Shown here: positions 63,614-64,000 of the stretch, one piece after another
How the letters are laid out: every line of letters starts with the position of its first letter
How positions within the stretch are numbered: the first letter of the stretch is position 1
Source: Gemmatimonadota bacterium
GTDB lineage: Bacteria; Gemmatimonadota; Gemmatimonadetes; Gemmatimonadales; Gemmatimonadaceae
Assembly (NCBI GenBank): GCA_021413975.1
Contig: JAIOPJ010000046.1
Coordinates: forward strand, 1-64,000
DNA length: 64,000 bases
Direction of reading: 5' to 3'
Notes under the pieces: generated by a model
What the model was told of the DNA's origin: nothing
The model's database searches: none
What the model saw: only the letters and a program-made list of their open reading frames with translations
Program-made: the position numbers and the translations under genes

Positions 63614-63991
63614 ATGACGCGAACCAAAGGGATGGCCCTGGCGTTCTATCTGCTGGCGATCGCCGCAGGCGCGGCGATCGGTGTCACGGTCGACCGATGG
63701 GTGCTTCGCGAGCGACTGGTGAACGAGTGGGCCAACCCGCGTGCGATGCGCGGCAAGCTCGCCAGCGACCTCAAGCTCGACGCGACACAGCGGGTCCGGC
63801 TCGATTCCATCCTCGACGCCCGCAACCGGCGGTTCGACGAGCTCATGGCGCCCATGCGGCCGGTGCTCGACTCCGTCAGCGTCAACGCCCGGAAGCAGAT
63901 CCGGGACCTGCTCACTCCGGAGCAGCAGACCGTCTACGACCAGATGCAGCGCGAGCGCGAAGAGGCTCGCCGGCAGGAGAAGAGGCAATGA
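63614..63991 (+). CDS. Membrane-anchored Spy/CpxP-like protein
   Basis: This 125-residue protein has an N-terminal membrane anchor (MALAFYLLAIAAGAAIGVTV), then a periplasmic helical part with two LTxxQ-like segments: LKLDATQRVRLDSILDARNR and LLTPEQQTVYDQMQREREEA. This is the pattern of Spy/CpxP/heavy-metal resistance (CnrX/ZraP-like) sensors. With the ECF sigma and membrane protein upstream it forms a three-gene envelope-stress-type operon, as CnrYXH does, but metal ligands are not evident. It overlaps the next gene by 4 bp. Confidence 0.75.
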   Translation: MTRTKGMALAFYLLAIAAGAAIGVTVDRWVLRERLVNEWANPRAMRGKLASDLKLDATQRVRLDSILDARNRRFDELMAPMRPVLDSVSVNARKQIRDLLTPEQQTVYDQMQREREEARRQEKRQ

Positions 63992-64000
63992 AGGTGATCG
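63988..64000 (+). CDS. Start of a further gene, truncated by window end
   Basis: ATG at 63988 overlaps the preceding stop (ATGA) and reads MKVI before the window ends. Coupled translation with the sigma operon suggests it belongs to it. Nothing can be said of its product. Confidence 0.45.

Overview
The window is high-GC DNA, almost completely coding, with short intergenic gaps, frequent GTG starts and many 4-bp ATGA/GTGA gene overlaps. The gene content (fused ccoNO oxidase gene, a Pkn-type kinase with a membrane tail, several 6-bladed beta-propeller lipoproteins, secreted M14/M24/M61 peptidases, ECF sigma factors next to glycogen-binding-domain proteins) best fits a chromosome segment of a member of the Gemmatimonadota. 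That placement is inferred from family content only. I saw no rRNA, tRNA, CRISPR array, insertion sequence or phage gene.

Layout. 1-4270 (minus): a tripartite RND efflux operon (tolC-like, membrane fusion protein, RND pump cut by the window edge), with a divergent TetR regulator at 4415 and a 28-bp palindromic operator candidate between them. 5181-6566: Ni/Co-type transporter and a short MutY. 6612-9546 (minus): Ser/Thr kinase and citrate synthase. 9746-14454: TauE-like permease, a PLP decarboxylase and PEP synthase, the last two convergent and overlapping. 14940-19698 (minus): EVE protein, Tat-exported class V aminotransferase, then a four-gene ECF sigma / glycogen-binding (CBM48-like) / secreted / beta-barrel module. 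19897-20771: yggT-yggU. 20876-25656: a methionine operon, metF-metH, preceded by a promoter, a SAM-II riboswitch and a terminator.

25672-30699 holds three 6-bladed propeller proteins around an acyl-CoA dehydrogenase. 30823-42921 is a peptide-catabolism cluster (M14, M24, two M61-PDZ, an amidohydrolase, M42). 42908-50688 holds a HEAT-repeat protein, histone-deacetylase-like amidohydrolase, prolyl-aminopeptidase-like hydrolase, a PolX/PHP protein with a degenerate polymerase site, endonuclease III, a TonB-C lipoprotein and a cyclophilin. 50750-60973 holds a TPCP-type P1B ATPase converging on a complete cbb3 oxidase operon (ccoNO-Q-P-G-H-DsbD_2-I-S). 61220-64000 holds a Spy-like secreted protein, an HD hydrolase and a second ECF sigma / membrane protein / Spy-like operon running off the window.

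Two themes stand out. First, tandem arrays with strict 7-nt periodicity (GGATGAA-like and related units) occur at many gene boundaries and often begin inside the stop or start codon of a gene. Second, the ECF sigma operon at 16737-19698 combines a sigma factor with two proteins carrying isoamylase-early-set/AMPK-type glucan-binding domains, one on a single-pass membrane protein and one on a putative outer-membrane barrel; this is the best candidate here for an undescribed signalling system.
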